The position numbers and the translations under genes are program-made. Below, piece by piece: positions 51,349 through 58,881 of a DNA stretch of 64,000 nt (positions are counted from its first letter, which is position 1; every line of letters begins with the position of its first letter). Source of the DNA: Phycisphaerae bacterium (GTDB lineage Bacteria > Planctomycetota > Phycisphaerae > Sedimentisphaerales > Anaerobacaceae); NCBI GenBank assembly GCA_030619925.1, contig JAUXAL010000004.1, forward strand, positions 18,661 through 82,660, read 5' to 3'. Below the pieces are notes generated by a model that saw only the letters and a program-made list of their open reading frames with translations, was not told the origin of the DNA and ran no database searches.

Positions 51349-52683
51349 ATGTTAAATAGGGTACGAAGTAAAGAACGAGATGTTATTTTGGACTCAATAA
51401 CCGAGGGTGTTTTCACGGTGGATTCGAATTGGCGGATCACCTCGTTTAATCGGGCCGCTGAGGAAATTACGGGAATTCCTCGCGCAAAGGTCCTCGGACA
51501 AAAGTGTAGCGATATATTGAGGGCGGATGTTTGCGAGACGAAATGCGCACTGCGTGAAACAATGGGAACCGGCAAACCTATAATCAGCAAAGCGGTCCAC
51601 ATCGTTGATGCCAGGGGAGAGCGACACGCAATTGCCATATCTACGGCTGTGCTAAAAGATAAAAGTGGTAAGGTTATTGGAGGCGTGGAAACATTTCGTG
51701 ATATGAGCCTTGTTGAGCAGCTTCGTAAAGAAATTAGTCACAGCTATAGCTTCGAAGACATTCTGAGCCGAAATCATCAGATGCAAAATCTCTTTGCTGT
51801 TCTGTCAAACATCGCTGAAAGCAATACTACGGTTTTAATTGTTGGCGAAAGCGGCACAGGCAAGGAACTTTTCGCCCGGGCCATTCACAATATCAGCTCT
51901 CGCAAGGATAAACCTTTTATTGCGGTAAATTGTGGCGCACTGCCGGATACACTGCTCGAATCGGAACTGTTTGGCTACAAAGCCGGTGCATTTACCGATG
52001 CGAAAAAGGACAAGCCCGGCCGATTTGCCCTGGCTGAAGGCGGTACAATTTTCCTGGATGAGATCGGTGATATTTCAACTGCGTTGCAGGTTCGGCTGCT
52101 GCGCGTGTTGCAGGAAAAAGTCTATGAACCGCTCGGCTCTGTATCTTCTGTCAAAGCTGATGTCCGTATTATTACCGCAACCAATAAAGACCTGGACAAG
52201 TTAGTTGAAGCCGATAAGTTCAGGGAAGATTTGTATTATCGAATCAATGTCGTCAAATTGGCGATTCCGCCGTTGCGAGACAGAAAAGAAGACATCCCTC
52301 TTTTGATAGACCACTTTATAGGCCGATTCAATCACCTCCATAATAAGAATATAAATGGCGTCACAGACCAAGTGTTAGCTACTCTCTTGGAGCACGACTA
52401 CCGAGGTAATGTACGTGAACTTGAGAACATCATTGAACATTGTTTTGTTTTGTGCCAGGGCGAGATAATAGAGAGGAAACATCTGCCAGCAAGTTTCCAA
52501 ACAACCGCAGATACCGGTTACCCTGATATTAAAAAAGCGGTAACTCTCGAAGAGATGGAAAGAATATTCATCACGCACGCCTTGAGGCAAAACAACGGCA
52601 ACCGCACCGCCGCTGCAAAACAGTTGGGTATTCACAAAAGCACCCTCTTCCGCAAATTAAAATCCCTCAACATAGAGCTCTAA
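51349..52683 (+). CDS. PAS-domain sigma-54-dependent transcriptional activator
   Basis: A 444-residue enhancer-binding protein. The PAS domain (10-120) carries a cysteine cluster, GQKCSDILRADVCETKCALR (Cys53, 62, 66), which in similar proteins may bind an iron-sulfur cluster for redox sensing. The AAA+ domain (140-370) has Walker A GESGTGKE at 166-173, YKAGAFTDAKKDKPGRF where most activators have GAFTGA, and GGTIFLDEIGDIS. The C-terminal Fis helix-turn-helix reads ALRQNNGNRTAAAKQLGIHK. It should activate the sigma-54 promoter found 150 bases after its stop and thereby the downstream NifX/MinD cluster, as DVU2106 does for the orp genes of Desulfovibrio vulgaris. Confidence 0.92.
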   Translation: MLNRVRSKERDVILDSITEGVFTVDSNWRITSFNRAAEEITGIPRAKVLGQKCSDILRADVCETKCALRETMGTGKPIISKAVHIVDARGERHAIAISTAVLKDKSGKVIGGVETFRDMSLVEQLRKEISHSYSFEDILSRNHQMQNLFAVLSNIAESNTTVLIVGESGTGKELFARAIHNISSRKDKPFIAVNCGALPDTLLESELFGYKAGAFTDAKKDKPGRFALAEGGTIFLDEIGDISTALQVRLLRVLQEKVYEPLGSVSSVKADVRIITATNKDLDKLVEADKFREDLYYRINVVKLAIPPLRDRKEDIPLLIDHFIGRFNHLHNKNINGVTDQVLATLLEHDYRGNVRELENIIEHCFVLCQGEIIERKHLPASFQTTADTGYPDIKKAVTLEEMERIFITHALRQNNGNRTAAAKQLGIHKSTLFRKLKSLNIEL

Positions 52684-52690
52684 TGCAAGC

Positions 52691-52737
52691 CGCAAAATGC
52701 GACTGAGCTAAGTAGCCAAAAGACGCATAATGCAACT
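52691..52737 (+). promoter_or_regulatory. Candidate upstream activator sites
   Basis: CGCAAAATGCGACT (52691-52704) and CGCATAATGCAACT (52724-52737) are direct repeats 33 bases apart, three helical turns, each centred on the palindrome GCA-N3-TGC. They lie about 100-145 bases before the -24 element of the sigma-54 promoter, the usual position for an enhancer-binding protein. Confidence 0.6.
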
Positions 52738-52834
52738 CATTTAGTTTTCCATTGGCAACTCAAAACACATACAAATTTTCTAACCTCTGTGTCAATAAAG
52801 ACATACACTCATTGCTCTTCTTTCGACATCTTTT

Positions 52835-52850
52835 TGGCACATCACTTGCT
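52835..52850 (+). promoter_or_regulatory. Sigma-54 (-24/-12) promoter
   Basis: TGGCACATCACTTGCT matches the consensus TGGCACG-N4-TTGCW with one difference and exact spacing. The start of transcription is expected near 52861, only about 6 bases before the ATG of the NifX-like gene, so the mRNA would be nearly leaderless. Confidence 0.88.
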
Positions 52851-52866
52851 CAAATAGTTTAGTGAT

Positions 52867-53277
52867 ATGAGTAAGACAACAAAAATAGCGATACCCGAAT
52901 GGCAGGGGTGTGTTTCGACGGTCTTTGATTTTGCTAATAGACTGCTGCTGATCGATATTGATGGGAACGAGGAAATAAACCGGGCTGAGATAGCTTTGCC
53001 CGATGAACCTATGCTGCAACGGGTTACCAGCCTTAAAAATCTTGGCGTTGACGTACTGATATGTGGAGCAATTTCGCGGCCTTTGTCGTTTATGATCACA
53101 GGATTAGGAATTGAAGTTTTACCTTACATAAGTGGTCGAATCGACGAAGTCCTAAATGCGTATTTGACAGGACGATTAACAGAGCAGCGGTTTTCGATGC
53201 CGGGGTGCTGGCCAGGTGCGAGGAAAGGTTTTGGCCGCGGACACCGCGGTAGACGAAGATGTCGCAGAAGATGGTAA
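52867..53277 (+). CDS. NifX/ORP-like dinitrogenase iron-molybdenum cofactor domain protein
   Basis: A 136-residue protein: KIAIPEWQGCVSTVFDFANR, LLLIDIDGNEEINRAEIALP, GVDVLICGAISRPLSFMITG and VLPYISGRIDEVLNAYLTGR are the NifX/NifB-type fold elements. The C-terminal tail GCWPGARKGFGRGHRGRRRC is Gly/Arg-rich with two Cys. In Desulfovibrio, homologues (orange protein) carry a Mo-Cu sulfide cluster; the same is an inference here. First gene after the sigma-54 promoter and therefore probably the main controlled gene. Confidence 0.88.
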   Translation: MSKTTKIAIPEWQGCVSTVFDFANRLLLIDIDGNEEINRAEIALPDEPMLQRVTSLKNLGVDVLICGAISRPLSFMITGLGIEVLPYISGRIDEVLNAYLTGRLTEQRFSMPGCWPGARKGFGRGHRGRRRCRRRW

Positions 53278-53368
53278 GTTGTTTAACTTTTACTGAAGTT
53301 GGGACAAGGGCGGTTTACTTGTGAAAGTAATATCTTAGGCAGGAAAATGAAAAAGGCGGTGAGCAAGA

Positions 53369-53557
53369 ATGGGTAAGGGCAAAACTTTTGGTGGTTTAGG
53401 AATTGGCATTGTTTTAAGTACGATTGCAACGGCATTTCTCACTAAGAAGAAAAAGAACATTTTTGACGCAGTGAAAAAACATTTTGGAAGTCTTGCGCCA
53501 TTACTAAAGTCATTAACTTCATGCGCAACTGAGCAAAACAAGAAGGAGGTGACATAA
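53369..53557 (+). CDS. Small membrane-associated protein, paralogue 1
   Basis: A 62-residue protein, MGKGKTFGGLGIGIVLSTIA then TAFLTKKKKNIFDAVKKHFG. A glycine-rich hydrophobic segment (residues 8-25) is followed by a basic amphipathic helix. The design is the same as the next gene and like YtxH-type small proteins. Role unknown. It ends with AAGGAGGTGA, the ribosome site for the next gene, so translation is linked. Confidence 0.7.
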   Translation: MGKGKTFGGLGIGIVLSTIATAFLTKKKKNIFDAVKKHFGSLAPLLKSLTSCATEQNKKEVT

Positions 53558-53558
53558 T

Positions 53559-53750
53559 ATGGATAAATCCTTAGGCCAATTACTAATAGGTGCTGTTTTG
53601 GGTGCAGTTGCAGTAGAGGTGTTAAGAGAAAAGAAACCTGAACTTTTTGATGAGATTAAAAAGAATGCAAAGGACATTGCTAAAGACCTTAAGAGCATCT
53701 ACAGTCAGACAAAGACAGCCGTCAATGACTGGGCTCAGAGCGCCTCGTGA
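53559..53750 (+). CDS. Small membrane-associated protein, paralogue 2
   Basis: A 63-residue protein, MDKSLGQLLIGAVLGAVAVE then VLREKKPELFDEIKKNAKDI, with a Gly/Ala hydrophobic segment and a charged helix, as in the YtxH-like group. It starts one base after the previous stop and has a perfect AAGGAGGTGA ribosome site. Paralogous design with its neighbour suggests they work as a pair at the membrane. Function is unknown. Confidence 0.75.
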   Translation: MDKSLGQLLIGAVLGAVAVEVLREKKPELFDEIKKNAKDIAKDLKSIYSQTKTAVNDWAQSAS

Positions 53751-53850
53751 CGAAAAACGTACCAAAATTTCCGAAACAGGCAAGAGCTCTTGGTAGTATT
53801 TGTAAACAGAATCCATATAAATAGTTTCCGATTGAAAGGAGGTGATATAA

Positions 53851-54054
53851 ATGCCAGGTAGAAATAGAACAGGTCCTTCTGGACAAGGTCCGGGAACAGG
53901 CTGGGGCTTAGGTGGTTGCTCAGTCGGCGAGCAGGCTATGACGGGAAATTACGTCAGAGGTTTTGGTTATGGCGCCGGCCGCGGCGGACGTCCCTGGGGC
54001 GGTGGAAGAGGCCGCTGTTCTGGCGGCGGCCGTGGCCGAGGACGCCGGCAGTAA
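53851..54054 (+). CDS. DUF5320-like small Gly/Arg-rich protein 1
   Basis: A 67-residue protein, MPGRNRTGPSGQGPGTGWGL then GGCSVGEQAMTGNYVRGFGY and a Gly/Arg/Trp tail. MPxxxRTGPxGxGPxTGxxxGxC is the signature of DUF5320 proteins, which are regularly found with NifX-like and MinD-like genes in anaerobes. Function unknown. An AAAGGAGGTGA site precedes the start. Two Cys are present. Confidence 0.8.
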   Translation: MPGRNRTGPSGQGPGTGWGLGGCSVGEQAMTGNYVRGFGYGAGRGGRPWGGGRGRCSGGGRGRGRRQ

Positions 54055-54107
54055 ATAAAAAAACAGGTTAATTTGAAAGACACATTTAATGAAAGGAGCG
54101 TGTAATT

Positions 54108-54452
54108 ATGCCAAGAGGTGATAGAACAGGCCCAGCAGGTATGGGCCCAATGACAGGTAGAGCTGCTGGTTTCTGTGCGGGCTACCCAGTTCCCGGCTAT
54201 ATGAACCCTGTTGGCGGGCGCGGCTACTGGGGCTGGGGCAGAGGTAGAGGAATGGGTCGAGGTCGTGGTTTTGGACGAGGCTTTGGTTGGTCCGGTGCCG
54301 CAGGCCCATATCCGGCAAATGCATTTTTTGGGCCAACAGTAACTGCCGAGCAGGAATTGGAAGGTTTGAAGCAGCAGGCAGAATTCCTGCAAAACAGCCT
54401 CGGCCAGATCAACGAACGTATAGAGCAGTTCGAAAAAGAAAGCAAGAAGTAA
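54108..54452 (+). CDS. DUF5320 protein 2 with coiled-coil tail
   Basis: A 114-residue protein. The start MPRGDRTGPAGMGPMTGRAA then GFCAGYPVPGYMNP is the clear DUF5320 signature; the middle is Gly/Arg/Trp-rich (GYWGWGRGRGMGRGRG); residues 80-113 are a coiled coil (AEQELEGLKQQAEFLQNSLG then QINERIEQFEKESKK). Function unknown; it travels with metal-cofactor genes. A hairpin follows 25 bases after the stop. Confidence 0.88.
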   Translation: MPRGDRTGPAGMGPMTGRAAGFCAGYPVPGYMNPVGGRGYWGWGRGRGMGRGRGFGRGFGWSGAAGPYPANAFFGPTVTAEQELEGLKQQAEFLQNSLGQINERIEQFEKESKK

Positions 54453-54476
54453 ACTATTACTATTACTTTTGCTTTC

Positions 54477-54507
54477 CAGAGTGAGGTGCTGTTGCGCCCT
54501 CACTCTG
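54477..54507 (+). terminator. Strong hairpin between DUF5320 and second NifX gene
   Basis: A perfect 10-bp stem (CAGAGTGAGG with CCTCACTCTG) and 11-base loop. There is no T run after it, so it may be a weak terminator, an mRNA stabiliser or processing point that sets the level of the downstream genes. The next start codon is 33 bases later. Confidence 0.65.
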
Positions 54508-54539
54508 TCTATATCTATAGTTTGAGAAGGAAAGTTCTT

Positions 54540-54908
54540 ATGAAAATTGCGATTACGTCAACTGGTCAGACGCTGGATTCACTTGTGGACGAGCGATTTG
54601 GAAGAGCAGCTTACTTTAGCATTGTTGACACTGAAACAATGGATTTTAGTGTCATTGAAAATGAAAATGTGGCTGCCGCAGGTGGAGCTGGCATTAGTTC
54701 TGCCAGGGCTGTAATTGACACCGGTGCCGAAGCTGTGCTGACAGGCAATTGTGGCCCAAACGCTGAACGCGCCCTAAGTGCTGCCGGAGTGAAATTATAT
54801 ACCGGCGTGACAGGGACAGTTTCAGAAGCTCTTGAGCTTTTCCGAAATGGCAAGTTGACCGAGGCTGACGGCCCAAATGTTCAGTCGCATTTTGGCACTG
54901 GCAATTAG
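54540..54908 (+). CDS. NifX/NifB-type Mo-Fe cluster-binding domain protein
   Basis: A 122-residue protein, MKIAITSTGQTLDSLVDERF then GRAAYFSIVDTETMDFSVIE, with AGISSARAVIDTGAEAVLTG and ALSAAGVKLYTGVTGTVSEA. This is the compact MTH1175/NifX-like family whose members bind iron-sulfur-molybdenum precursors. DERFGRAAYF holds the usual cluster-region residues. It is the second of three NifX-like domains in this cluster. An AGAAGG site precedes the start. Confidence 0.92.
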   Translation: MKIAITSTGQTLDSLVDERFGRAAYFSIVDTETMDFSVIENENVAAAGGAGISSARAVIDTGAEAVLTGNCGPNAERALSAAGVKLYTGVTGTVSEALELFRNGKLTEADGPNVQSHFGTGN

Positions 54909-55103
54909 TTTGCTGTAGGAGTGGCTACAGGATAGACAAAGCAGCTTCGCCGATGAATCGGTATACAAAATAGCAAATTCTACCAGGGAATCGATGGCGT
55001 GACCCAGAACCGGTCTGTTTTGATTCATTGCCTCAAAAAGGCTGGATCGTGAAGGACAAATTCGATTGGCACAAATCCAATATTGCCTGGGAGTGCGGTT
55101 GAC

Positions 55104-55955
55104 ATGAAGATTGCCATTGCTAGCGGCAAAGGTGGTACAGGCAAGACGACGATAGCGGTCAATCTTGCTGCATCATATGCACGTATGGGCAGAAGAGTCC
55201 AATATCTTGATTGTGATGTTGAAGAACCAAATGGACATATTTTTCTTAAGCCGAAAATAGATCTCAGTCAGATAGTTACTGTTGATGTACCGCAAGTTGA
55301 TTTGAAAAAGTGTACCGGCTGCGGCAAATGCAGCGAAATCTGCCAATACAGTGCGATTGTACACCTTAAAGAAAATAATGTGTTGACATTTGAGCAGCTT
55401 TGCCACTCCTGTGGCGGCTGTTTACGTGTGTGTCCAGCCGATGCAATTAAACAAAAGCCGCTCAATATTGGAGATATTGAATTTGGCAAGACTGGAGAGA
55501 TTGATTTTATTGGCGGCAAATTATACATTGGCTACGTACGAACAGTATCACTGATAAAAGAAGTAAAAAGGCATATAAGACAAGACTCTCTGGCAATCAT
55601 TGATGTTCCACCGGGTACATCCTGTCCGGTGGTTGAAGCTGTTAAGGGTGTAGATTTTGTTTTGCTTGTGACCGAGCCGACACCGTTTGGGTTAAATGAT
55701 TTGAAGATAGCTGTTGGTTTAGTCCGGGAAATGAATTTGCCCTTTGCTGTTATTATAAATCGCTATGGAATTGGTGATGATGAAGTGGAGAAATACTGCA
55801 AAACTGAGAATATAGAAATCGCTCTAAAGTTGCCGGACGACAGACGCATTGCTGAGGCTTATTCGGTTGGCAAGATGATTGTTGACGTATTACCCGAGTA
55901 CAAGAAAGATTTTTCAGGACTGTATGAAAGTGTTTCCCAAAGGCTCAAAGGCTAA
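55104..55955 (+). CDS. MinD-family ATPase with inserted 2x[4Fe-4S] ferredoxin domain (1)
   Basis: A 283-residue P-loop ATPase. Deviant Walker A: MKIAIASGKGGTGKTTIAVN; then YLDCDVEEPNGHIFL. Two [4Fe-4S] motifs follow at about 70-115 (CTGCGKCSEIC and CHSCGGCLRVCP). Walker B-like: SLAIIDVPPGTSCPVVEA. It is the same type as the two ferredoxin-MinD proteins of the Desulfovibrio orp locus and is proposed to insert or move metal clusters. A TTG seven codons upstream is open but less likely as start. A J-domain gene follows 3 bases after the stop. Confidence 0.92.
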   Translation: MKIAIASGKGGTGKTTIAVNLAASYARMGRRVQYLDCDVEEPNGHIFLKPKIDLSQIVTVDVPQVDLKKCTGCGKCSEICQYSAIVHLKENNVLTFEQLCHSCGGCLRVCPADAIKQKPLNIGDIEFGKTGEIDFIGGKLYIGYVRTVSLIKEVKRHIRQDSLAIIDVPPGTSCPVVEAVKGVDFVLLVTEPTPFGLNDLKIAVGLVREMNLPFAVIINRYGIGDDEVEKYCKTENIEIALKLPDDRRIAEAYSVGKMIVDVLPEYKKDFSGLYESVSQRLKG

Positions 55956-55958
55956 AAA

Positions 55959-56315
55959 ATGAAAAGAGATGACTGGGACTTTATGGAAAGGATAAGCCTT
56001 GATCTGGAGACTCGCCGTATGGCATGTAAAGTTCTTGATGTAGATGAAATGGCAGACAAGAAACAACTTAAGAAAGCTTACCGGCGAGTTGCAATGAAGT
56101 TTCACTCTGATAAAAACTTGAACGGTCCTGATGCGAATAAAAAATTTACGTTGGTCAAATGTGCGTATGAGCTTTTAGCAAATGACAAACCCTGCCACGC
56201 TTTGTTAGAGGAAATTAACTCTTGGCCATGTGTTCCTGAAGATGACAAATACAGACTTGATAACCCATGGGGGCACTTTTTGTGGTGGCGCGAAAAGTTT
56301 TTCGGAGGAATGTAG
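55959..56315 (+). CDS. J-domain protein with altered HPD motif
   Basis: A 118-residue protein. KVLDVDEMADKKQLKKAYRR then VAMKFHSDKNLNGPDANKKF has the helix II-III design of DnaJ proteins, but the essential HPD tripeptide is HSD. KFTLVKCAYELLANDKP completes the J-domain; the C-terminal tail is rich in Trp (HFLWWREKFFGGM). J-domains without HPD usually cannot stimulate DnaK and act as scaffolds or decoys. Position 3 bases after the MinD-ferredoxin gene suggests a shared role in protein or cluster assembly. Confidence 0.82.
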   Translation: MKRDDWDFMERISLDLETRRMACKVLDVDEMADKKQLKKAYRRVAMKFHSDKNLNGPDANKKFTLVKCAYELLANDKPCHALLEEINSWPCVPEDDKYRLDNPWGHFLWWREKFFGGM

Positions 56316-56326
56316 GATTCACTCGT

Positions 56327-56650
56327 ATGGAGAAATATTTAAAATCATGTAAATCAAAATTCTGGAAGGAGGTCTTCAAAGCAGAATTAGACTATATTTT
56401 GCACCAGTTAAAAGGGACTAAAGACATTCTAAGTATCGGATGCGGCCCTGCGATTATAGAGACAGGCCTGGCTGAATACGGTTTTAATGTTACCGGCCTG
56501 GATATTTCCAAAGAGGCTTTAGGTTGTGCACCGGATACTGTAAGAACTGTTGCAGGCTCTGCAGAAAAGATAACCATCAAAAAGGGTGTCAAGATTAATA
56601 CAGTTATTATAGGGAGACTTATCTTATGGAAAGAAAAGTGGATGTTTTAG
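56327..56650 (+). pseudogene. Truncated class I methyltransferase
   Basis: The frame starts MEKYLKSCKSKFWKEVFKAE then LDYILHQLKGTKDILSIGCG, with motif I (ILSIGCGPAIIETGLAEYGF) and TGLDISKEALGCAPDTVRTV. After about residue 85 similarity ends (ITIKKGVKINTVIIGRL) and the frame runs 25 bases into the oxidoreductase gene. A full enzyme would have about 200 residues. The second half has been lost, probably when the oxidoreductase gene was joined. The short product, if made, cannot be a complete methyltransferase. Confidence 0.75.
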
Positions 56651-57972
56651 TGATAGGTGCGGGACCTGCGGGGATAATAAGTGCTGTTACTGCACGAAAA
56701 TATTACCCGGAAAAGAAAATCGCTGTAATAAAAAGTGTAGAGAAAGGTGTGATTCCCTGCGGCATTCCTTATATGTTTGCAAGCTTGAAAGACCCCGAAG
56801 AAAACAAACTTGGCAATGCTGCACTGGAAAAAAACGATATCGATGTAGTCGTGGATGAGGCGATAAAGATAAATCGCAGTGAAAAAACAGTCACCACTAA
56901 GAACGACCGGAAGTTTGCCTATGAAAAGTTGATTCTTGCCACCGGCTCAGAGCCAATTACTCCACCAATAGATGGCATTGATAAAGAAGGTGTTTATCCC
57001 ATATACAAAGATATGGATTACCTCAAAAAACTCATAGAGGAGGTTAAAGAAGCAAAAAATGTTCTGATATTAGGCGGCGGCTTCATAGGCGTAGAGCTTG
57101 CGGATGAAATATCCAAAATAGACGGCTTAAATGTTTCGTTAGTAGAAATGTTGCCCACATTGCTTCCTAATTCCTTTGATGCGGAGTTTTCGGTAGTCGC
57201 CCGTGAAGCGTTGGAATCAAGAGGTGTTACAGTTTTAACCGACACCAAAGTCGAAGAGATTTCAGGTGATGAAAAGGTTGAAAAAGTACGGCTTTCAGAC
57301 GGCAGGGAAATCGCTGCTGACAAAATTATAATTGGAACTGGTGGATTGCCTAACACGAAAATCGCATCTGATGCAGGGCTGAATTTGGGCAGGGGCAAAG
57401 GAGTATTGGTAGATGAATATATGCGTACAAACGACCCGGATGTCTTTGCAGTTGGCGACTGTGCTGCAAAAAGAGATTTTTATACCCATAAAGAAACTTC
57501 GGTAATGCTTGCATCAACCGCTACAGCCGAAGCCAGAATCGCGGGCGCAAATCTTTATAGCCTGAAAGTTGTGCGGGAAAACAAGGGTACAATTGCTATA
57601 TACTCAACTTATATCGACGGAAAGGTATTAGGCTCGGCAGGTCTTACCGAAAATGCCGCTGAAAAAGAAGGGTTTGAAATTGTTACAGGCAATGTTGAGG
57701 GAGTAGATAAGCATCCCGGTACGTTACCTGGTGCGAGCAAGATTAAGCTTAAATTAATCTTTTCAAAAAACTCCGGCATCATATTAGGCGGCCAGGTGGC
57801 CGGCGGAATGTCCTGCGGAGAGATAATAAATCTCATCGGAATTGCTATCCAAAAGAGGATGTCTTTTGTTGAACTGGGAACCCTGCAGATGGCTACTCAT
57901 CCTTACTTGACAAGTGCTCCTACAGTTTACCCGGTTGTGTTAGCCGCTGAAAATGCATCTGCTAAAAGGTAG
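56626..57972 (+). CDS. FAD-dependent pyridine nucleotide-disulfide oxidoreductase (NADH oxidase / CoA-disulfide reductase type)
   Basis: A 448-residue flavoprotein: FAD-binding VDVLVIGAGPAGIISAVTAR, redox Cys45 in VIPCGIPYMFASL, LILATGSEPITPP, NAD-binding NVLILGGGFIGVELADEIS, and FAD-closing NDPDVFAVGDCAAKRDFYT. A C-terminal dimerisation domain follows (VLGSAGLTENAAEKEGFEIV, ending HPYLTSAPTVYPVVLAAENA). The single Cys is that of CoA-disulfide reductases and NADH oxidases. In this cluster it could deliver electrons to the ferredoxin-type ATPases or handle persulfide; that is inference. Its start overlaps the truncated methyltransferase. Confidence 0.93.
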   Translation: MERKVDVLVIGAGPAGIISAVTARKYYPEKKIAVIKSVEKGVIPCGIPYMFASLKDPEENKLGNAALEKNDIDVVVDEAIKINRSEKTVTTKNDRKFAYEKLILATGSEPITPPIDGIDKEGVYPIYKDMDYLKKLIEEVKEAKNVLILGGGFIGVELADEISKIDGLNVSLVEMLPTLLPNSFDAEFSVVAREALESRGVTVLTDTKVEEISGDEKVEKVRLSDGREIAADKIIIGTGGLPNTKIASDAGLNLGRGKGVLVDEYMRTNDPDVFAVGDCAAKRDFYTHKETSVMLASTATAEARIAGANLYSLKVVRENKGTIAIYSTYIDGKVLGSAGLTENAAEKEGFEIVTGNVEGVDKHPGTLPGASKIKLKLIFSKNSGIILGGQVAGGMSCGEIINLIGIAIQKRMSFVELGTLQMATHPYLTSAPTVYPVVLAAENASAKR

Positions 57973-57993
57973 TTTAATGTATAAGGACAGTTT

Positions 57994-58881
57994 GTGAAAG
58001 AAATAGTTGTCATAAGCGGTAAAGGCGGGACAGGCAAGACAAGTATAGTCGCCTCATTTGCCGCACTTGCAAAAAATATTGTGTTGGCCGATTGTGACGT
58101 GGATGCAGCAGACCTTCATTTAGTTTTGCACCCGAATATAAAACAAACTTCTGATTTTAGCGGTGGTAAACAGGCATCTGTTATTACGGAAAAATGCACA
58201 GGATGTGGCAAATGCCAGGAGGTTTGTAATTTCAACGCAGTCCTCTTTAATGGCCCAGCTAATGATGTGGTCGAAAAAACTTGTACCATAGACCCTATCT
58301 CGTGCGAGGGTTGCGGCGTCTGCGTTCACTTTTGCCCAAACGACGCAATAGAGTTCAAAGATGCTGTTAACGGACAATGGTTCATTTCAGATACCAGATT
58401 TGGGCCGATGGTTCACGCAAGGCTTGGAATCGCTGAAGAAAACAGTGGCAAACTGGTAACTCTGATTCGTAAAGAAGCTAAGCGAATTGCCAGCGAACAA
58501 AATAAAGACTTGCTGATTATAGATGGTTCGCCGGGAATTGGCTGTCCAGTGATTGCATCGATTACCGGAGCAGATATAGTTTTGGTAATTACAGAACCCA
58601 CACTTTCAGGAAAACATGATTTAGTCCGGGTCGCGGATTTAACCGCTGGTTTTAATATCCCTACCCTGGTCGCAATCAACAAATTCGATTTGAATCCTGA
58701 TATAGCAGAGCAAATTGAAGAAGATGCTTGTAAGCGAAATGTAAGAGTGGTTGGAAAAATACGTTATGACAAGGCATTTACCAAGGCACAGATTATGAAA
58801 TGCTCAGTAGTTGAGTATACTGGTAGTGCCGTATCGCAAGATGTAAAGGCCCTATGGAGGAACGTTACATATGCCTTTTGA
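57994..58881 (+). CDS. MinD-family ATPase with inserted 2x[4Fe-4S] ferredoxin domain (2)
   Basis: A 295-residue protein with a GTG start after AAGGAC. KEIVVISGKGGTGKTSIVAS is the deviant Walker A, LADCDVDAADLHLVLHP follows, and two [4Fe-4S] motifs come at about 68-115 (CTGCGKCQEVCN and CEGCGVCVHFCP). LLIIDGSPGIGCPVIASI is the Walker B-like part. It is the paralogue of the ATPase at 55104; pairs of this kind are a mark of orp-type loci. Its 3' end overlaps the Mrp-like gene by 11 bases. Confidence 0.93.
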   Translation: MKEIVVISGKGGTGKTSIVASFAALAKNIVLADCDVDAADLHLVLHPNIKQTSDFSGGKQASVITEKCTGCGKCQEVCNFNAVLFNGPANDVVEKTCTIDPISCEGCGVCVHFCPNDAIEFKDAVNGQWFISDTRFGPMVHARLGIAEENSGKLVTLIRKEAKRIASEQNKDLLIIDGSPGIGCPVIASITGADIVLVITEPTLSGKHDLVRVADLTAGFNIPTLVAINKFDLNPDIAEQIEEDACKRNVRVVGKIRYDKAFTKAQIMKCSVVEYTGSAVSQDVKALWRNVTYAF

